From Oscillibacter sp. (GTDB lineage Bacteria > Bacillota > Clostridia > Oscillospirales > Oscillospiraceae): a DNA stretch of 8,649 nt. Shown one piece after another: positions 6,466 to 8,649 of the stretch. Position 1 is the first letter of the stretch, and every line of letters begins with the position of its first letter. The notes under the pieces were generated by a model. It worked only from the letters and a program-made list of their open reading frames with translations. It ran no database searches and had not been told where the DNA came from. The stretch is taken from the NCBI GenBank assembly GCA_017380995.1, contig JAFOCY010000185.1, positions 1-8,649 on the forward strand, written 5' to 3'. Both the position numbers and the translations under genes were made by a program.

Positions 6466-7837
6466 ATTGGAACACCTGCCCCAGAAGCTCCACGGCCTGC
6501 CCCAGCCTCTCCGGCTCTAATCCCGCGTAGTTCACCACCAGGGCATGGCGGGGTACCCGGGCCTTCTCCGCATACTCAGACAAAAAGCTCAGCCGCACGC
6601 CCAATTCCTCCGCCTTGCGGCGCAGCTCCTCCTCGCTTTTTTCCGTCTCCAAATACATCAAAAAATGAAGCCCCGCCCCCTGGTCTGTAATGCGGACATG
6701 GCGGGCAAAGGAGCTTTGCCCAAAGGCGGAAAGCACCATCTCCCGACGCTGACGGTACTCTTTGCGCATCCGGCTCAGATGCTGCTCATAGTAGCCCCCT
6801 GACAAGAATCTGGCCAGCACCTGCTGATCCAGCACCGGAACGGTGCAGGCGTAAAAATCCAGCCCCCGGCGGTAACGCTCCAGAAGACGGTAGGGCAGTA
6901 CCATAAATCCAACACGCATGGAAGGGGAGATGGTTTGTGAGAACGTATTCATATAGACCACCCTGCCGCTGCCGTCAATGGACTGGAGCGTAGGGATCGG
7001 CCGTCCGGTGAAGCGGAATTCACTGTCATAATCATCCTCAATGAGAATGCCCCCGGTCTCCTCTGCCCAGCGCAGCAGTGCCTGACGGCGGGAGATCGGC
7101 GTCACAAGGCCGGTAGGATACTGGTGGGCGGGGGAAAGATGCGCTGCCTTGGCTCCGCTGCGCCGCAGCTCTTCCATATCCATACCCTCACCATCTAACG
7201 CCACAGGAATGGCCCTGGCTCCGGCAGCAGTATAGACCTGGTGGATTTTGGGATAACCCGGGTCCTCCACAGCGATGGCCGTCTCCCTTCCCAAAAGCTG
7301 GCTGAGCAGCAAATACAGGTACTCCGCGCCGGCGCCCACCACGATCTGCTCCGGTGAAACCGCCATCCCCCGGTAAGCTGTCAGATCTGCCGCAATGGCC
7401 TGCCGCAGTTCCAAAAGTCCCTGGTGGGGGCAAGGAGAAAGAAAGGTCCCGTCACTGAGACACTGGCGGGTCAGGCGGGTCCACACCGCCAGGGGAAAGC
7501 GGGCGGCGTCCAAACGGTTTGTCTTCAGGTCCAGCCGCCACTCCCGTGTTTTTTCAGGCGGAAGTACCGCCGCCTTCGCCGCCGCAGGCAATGTCTCCAC
7601 CTCCGCGACGAAAAAGCCCCGCCTGGGCCGGGAGAAAATATAGCCCTCGGCCTCCAGCTGCCGGTAGGCTCCCTCCACGGTAATGACGCTCAGGCGCAGG
7701 TGCTCCGCCAAAGCCCTCCGGGAGGGGAGCTTTTCCCCCGGCTGTAACGCTCCGGAGAGGATATCCTCCCGGATGCAGCGGTACAAATATTCATACAAAG
7801 AGCGGTTTCCCCGGTTTGCCATGTCATAGGTCCTCAT
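6464..7837 (-). CDS. MocR-type transcriptional regulator (GntR HTH plus aminotransferase-like domain), PLP lysine absent
   Basis: A 457-residue regulator; residue numbers here count from an alternative ATG at 7849 (4 residues longer). The N-terminal GntR winged helix (about 17-82) contains LPSRRALAEHLRLSVITVEG (41-60) and the wing GYIFSRPRRGFFV. The rest is an aminotransferase fold-type I domain: HQGLLELRQAIA (142-153), VGAGAEYLYLL (171-181), EDPGYPKIHQVY, LSPAHQYPTGLVTP (238-251) and ILIEDDYDSEFRF (268-280). In MocR proteins such as GabR and PdxR the next motif is usually FSK with the Schiff-base Lys; here it reads NTFSQTISPSMRVGF (301-315), with Gln305 (codon CAA). Start choice: GGAGGAG lies just before the ATG at 7837. 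The gene diverges from an ECF S component, and their promoters overlap on a palindrome, suggesting control of vitamin uptake and self-control. Exact effector unknown. Confidence 0.9.
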   Translation of the reverse strand: MRTYDMANRGNRSLYEYLYRCIREDILSGALQPGEKLPSRRALAEHLRLSVITVEGAYRQLEAEGYIFSRPRRGFFVAEVETLPAAAKAAVLPPEKTREWRLDLKTNRLDAARFPLAVWTRLTRQCLSDGTFLSPCPHQGLLELRQAIAADLTAYRGMAVSPEQIVVGAGAEYLYLLLSQLLGRETAIAVEDPGYPKIHQVYTAAGARAIPVALDGEGMDMEELRRSGAKAAHLSPAHQYPTGLVTPISRRQALLRWAEETGGILIEDDYDSEFRFTGRPIPTLQSIDGSGRVVYMNTFSQTISPSMRVGFMVLPYRLLERYRRGLDFYACTVPVLDQQVLARFLSGGYYEQHLSRMRKEYRQRREMVLSAFGQSSFARHVRITDQGAGLHFLMYLETEKSEEELRRKAEELGVRLSFLSEYAEKARVPRHALVVNYAGLEPERLGQAVELLGQVFQ

Positions 7838-7880
7838 AGGCTCCTCCATCTGGTCTTATAAAAAATGCAAAAACTGGATA

Positions 7881-7909
7881 TTTCAATCATACCACAACTG
7901 GCGTATGAT
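7881..7909 (+). promoter_or_regulatory. Promoter of the ECF S component gene
   Basis: Plus strand: TATGAT (7904-7909), with a weak TTTCAA (7881-7886) 17 bases upstream. Its -10 is the mirror image of the -10 of the divergent promoter, so RNA polymerase could not occupy both easily. The weak -35 suggests an activator is needed. Confidence 0.5.
7886..7909. promoter_or_regulatory. Palindromic candidate operator between the regulator and transporter
   Basis: ATCATAC (7886-7892) and GTATGAT (7903-7909) form a perfect 7-bp inverted repeat with a 10-base spacer. Each arm contains the -10 box of one of the two divergent promoters. The ATACCA sequence at 7889-7894 resembles the box reported for the MocR protein GabR, but that is short and may be chance. 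Best explanation: binding site of the regulator. Function is inferred. Confidence 0.5.
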
Positions 7910-7914
7910 GGCCA
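7886..7914 (-). promoter_or_regulatory. Promoter of the MocR-type regulator gene
   Basis: Minus strand: TATGAT (7891-7886) preceded by TGG, an extended -10. TGGCCA (7914-7909), 17 bases upstream, matches the -35 consensus at 4 of 6 positions. The start is expected near 7879, with a leader of about 40 bases. Confidence 0.6.
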
Positions 7915-7924
7915 CAAGATTTTT

Positions 7925-7940
7925 AGGACCCTGCGGTCCT
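7925..7940 (+). other. Perfect hairpin in the leader of the ECF S component gene
   Basis: AGGACC-CTGC-GGTCCT forms a perfect 6-bp stem with a 4-base loop, ending one base before the ribosome-binding region (AAGGGAG, 7942-7948). It is preceded by five T, so it is not a normal terminator for the plus strand. It may affect translation or be a second protein-binding palindrome. Confidence 0.5.
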
Positions 7941-7957
7941 GAAGGGAGCTGTTTTCC

Positions 7958-8467
7958 ATGAAACATATCAAAAACCTGGTCCTTGCCTCCGTCCTGGCGG
8001 CCCTCGCCTGCGTTGCCACCCTGGTTCTGACCATTCCGTCCCCCACCGGAGGCTACATGAACCTGGGAGACACCATCGTCCTTCTTTCCGCCTACCTGCT
8101 TGGCCCCTGGTGGGGCGCCGCCGCGGCAGGAATTGGCTCCGGCATGGCGGACCTCATCGCCGGCTACGCCCTCTACGCCCCCGCCACGCTCCTCATCAAA
8201 GCGGTGATGGCCCTCCTGGCCGCCCTGCTCTACCATGCCCTGGGCCGCAAGCGCTGGGCGCTGCTTCCCTGCGGCATTGTGGCGGAGGCCATCATGGTCC
8301 TTGGCTACTGGGGCTATGACGGCATCCTGATGGGAAGCCTCATGGGCGCTGCCGTGGGCATCCCCTCCAACCTGACCCAGGCCGCCTTTGGCCTGGTTGC
8401 CTCCACGGCTTTGACCCTGGCGCTGAAGGCCAGCGCTTACGTAAGGGAAGAATTTCCTTCTCTGTAA
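7958..8467 (+). CDS. ECF transporter S component, probably vitamin uptake
   Basis: A 169-residue membrane protein with about five or six hydrophobic segments, the size of an energy-coupling-factor S component (substrate-binding membrane subunit). Features of the COG4720-type S components are clear: IPSPTGGYMNLGDTIVLLSA (27-46), then GPWWGAAAAGIGSGMADLIA (49-68), GYALYAPATLLIKAVMALLA (69-88) and a second half with GYWGYDGILMG. This family has been linked by genome context to B6 or hydroxymethylpyrimidine uptake; the neighbouring MocR-type regulator, a group that includes PdxR, makes vitamin B6 the favoured guess. It would work with a shared energizing module (EcfA, EcfA', EcfT), not in this window. 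AAGGGAG is 9 bases before the start. No clear terminator follows. Confidence 0.85.
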   Translation: MKHIKNLVLASVLAALACVATLVLTIPSPTGGYMNLGDTIVLLSAYLLGPWWGAAAAGIGSGMADLIAGYALYAPATLLIKAVMALLAALLYHALGRKRWALLPCGIVAEAIMVLGYWGYDGILMGSLMGAAVGIPSNLTQAAFGLVASTALTLALKASAYVREEFPSL

Positions 8468-8529
8468 ACCGTTGTCTGACAATTTCATCAAAAATATGAC
8501 CTCCCCCCTGACAGTTTGTCCTACTTGCA

Positions 8530-8559
8530 TTGACAATCTTTCCTGCCCTCTGTTATAAT
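8530..8559 (+). promoter_or_regulatory. Strong consensus sigma-A-type promoter
   Basis: TTGACA (8530-8535), an 18-base spacer and TATAAT (8554-8559). Both boxes are perfect. It points to strong transcription of the structured sequence starting near 8566, with no ORF visible before the window ends. Confidence 0.85.
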
Positions 8560-8565
8560 GTAAAC

Positions 8566-8649
8566 AATCCGTTAAGAAACCGTGGGCAAGACGCTGTCTG
8601 TCCACGGTGTTCTCTGGAGCAGGGGACTCCCCCTGAAATACATTTTAAA
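8566..8649 (+). ncRNA. 5' part of a structured RNA, possibly 6S RNA (cut by window edge)
   Basis: The region behind the consensus promoter folds readily. Stem 1: CCGTGG (8580-8585) with CCACGG (8602-8607), plus an inner AGAC/GTCT pair. Stem 2: CAGGGG (8620-8625) with CCCCTG (8630-8635) around ACTC. There is no ribosome-binding site or start codon. Between the stems lies GGTGTTC (8606-8612), and after stem 2 an A/U-rich stretch (AAATACATTTTAAA). This order (a GU-GUUC element, a GC-rich hairpin, then AU-rich sequence) resembles the 5' half of 6S RNA, for example UGUUC then the GGGCC/CCCC-type hairpin in E. coli 6S. The match is by eye and the 3' half is missing. It could instead be a leader or riboswitch of a downstream gene. 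Confidence 0.4.

Noticed and set aside
7883..8605. 240-codon minus-strand frame opposite the ECF S component
   Set aside because: A shadow: the plus strand encodes a membrane protein with family motifs and an RBS, and this frame would cross two promoters.

Overview
The window looks like a chromosomal piece of an anaerobic, fairly GC-rich Clostridia member, probably of the Oscillospiraceae or a relative. This is inferred from an Rnf operon in the clostridial order C-D-G, a DUF975 membrane protein, a MocR/GntR regulator, an ECF vitamin-transporter S component and consensus sigma-A-type promoters. No phage, transposon, CRISPR, tRNA or rRNA signature is visible.

Left part (1-2690, minus strand): the start of an rnf operon, rnfC-rnfD-rnfG, with rnfG cut by the window edge. 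The genes overlap by 4 bases (ATGA), and a good promoter lies upstream of rnfC. Rnf is the membrane ferredoxin:NAD+ oxidoreductase that couples electron transfer to ion pumping. Middle (2690-3730): a divergently transcribed DUF975 membrane protein with its own promoter, ending at a strong bidirectional terminator. Next (3793-4548, minus): a class I SAM-dependent methyltransferase with much lower GC than its neighbours, probably an acquired gene. Then (4695-5943, minus): rpe and recR, joined head to tail with a 4-base gap. Divergent from rpe is trxA (6109-6426), a monocistronic thioredoxin gene with an extended -10 promoter and a textbook terminator.

Right part (6464-8467): a MocR-type regulator (GntR helix-turn-helix plus aminotransferase-like domain) diverges from a small ECF transporter S component of the kind linked to vitamin uptake. 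Their promoters overlap on a 24-bp palindrome, so the regulator probably controls both itself and the transporter; vitamin B6 is a reasonable guess for the substrate. The regulator has Gln at the position where the PLP-binding Lys is expected. At the far right (8530-8649) a perfect-box promoter (TTGACA, 18 bp, TATAAT) drives a highly structured transcript with no visible ORF, cut by the window edge. It resembles the 5' half of a 6S RNA, but this is tentative.

The most interesting points are the lysine-less MocR regulator with its shared palindromic promoter, the unexplained structured RNA at the right edge, and the low-GC methyltransferase gene set between two hairpins.
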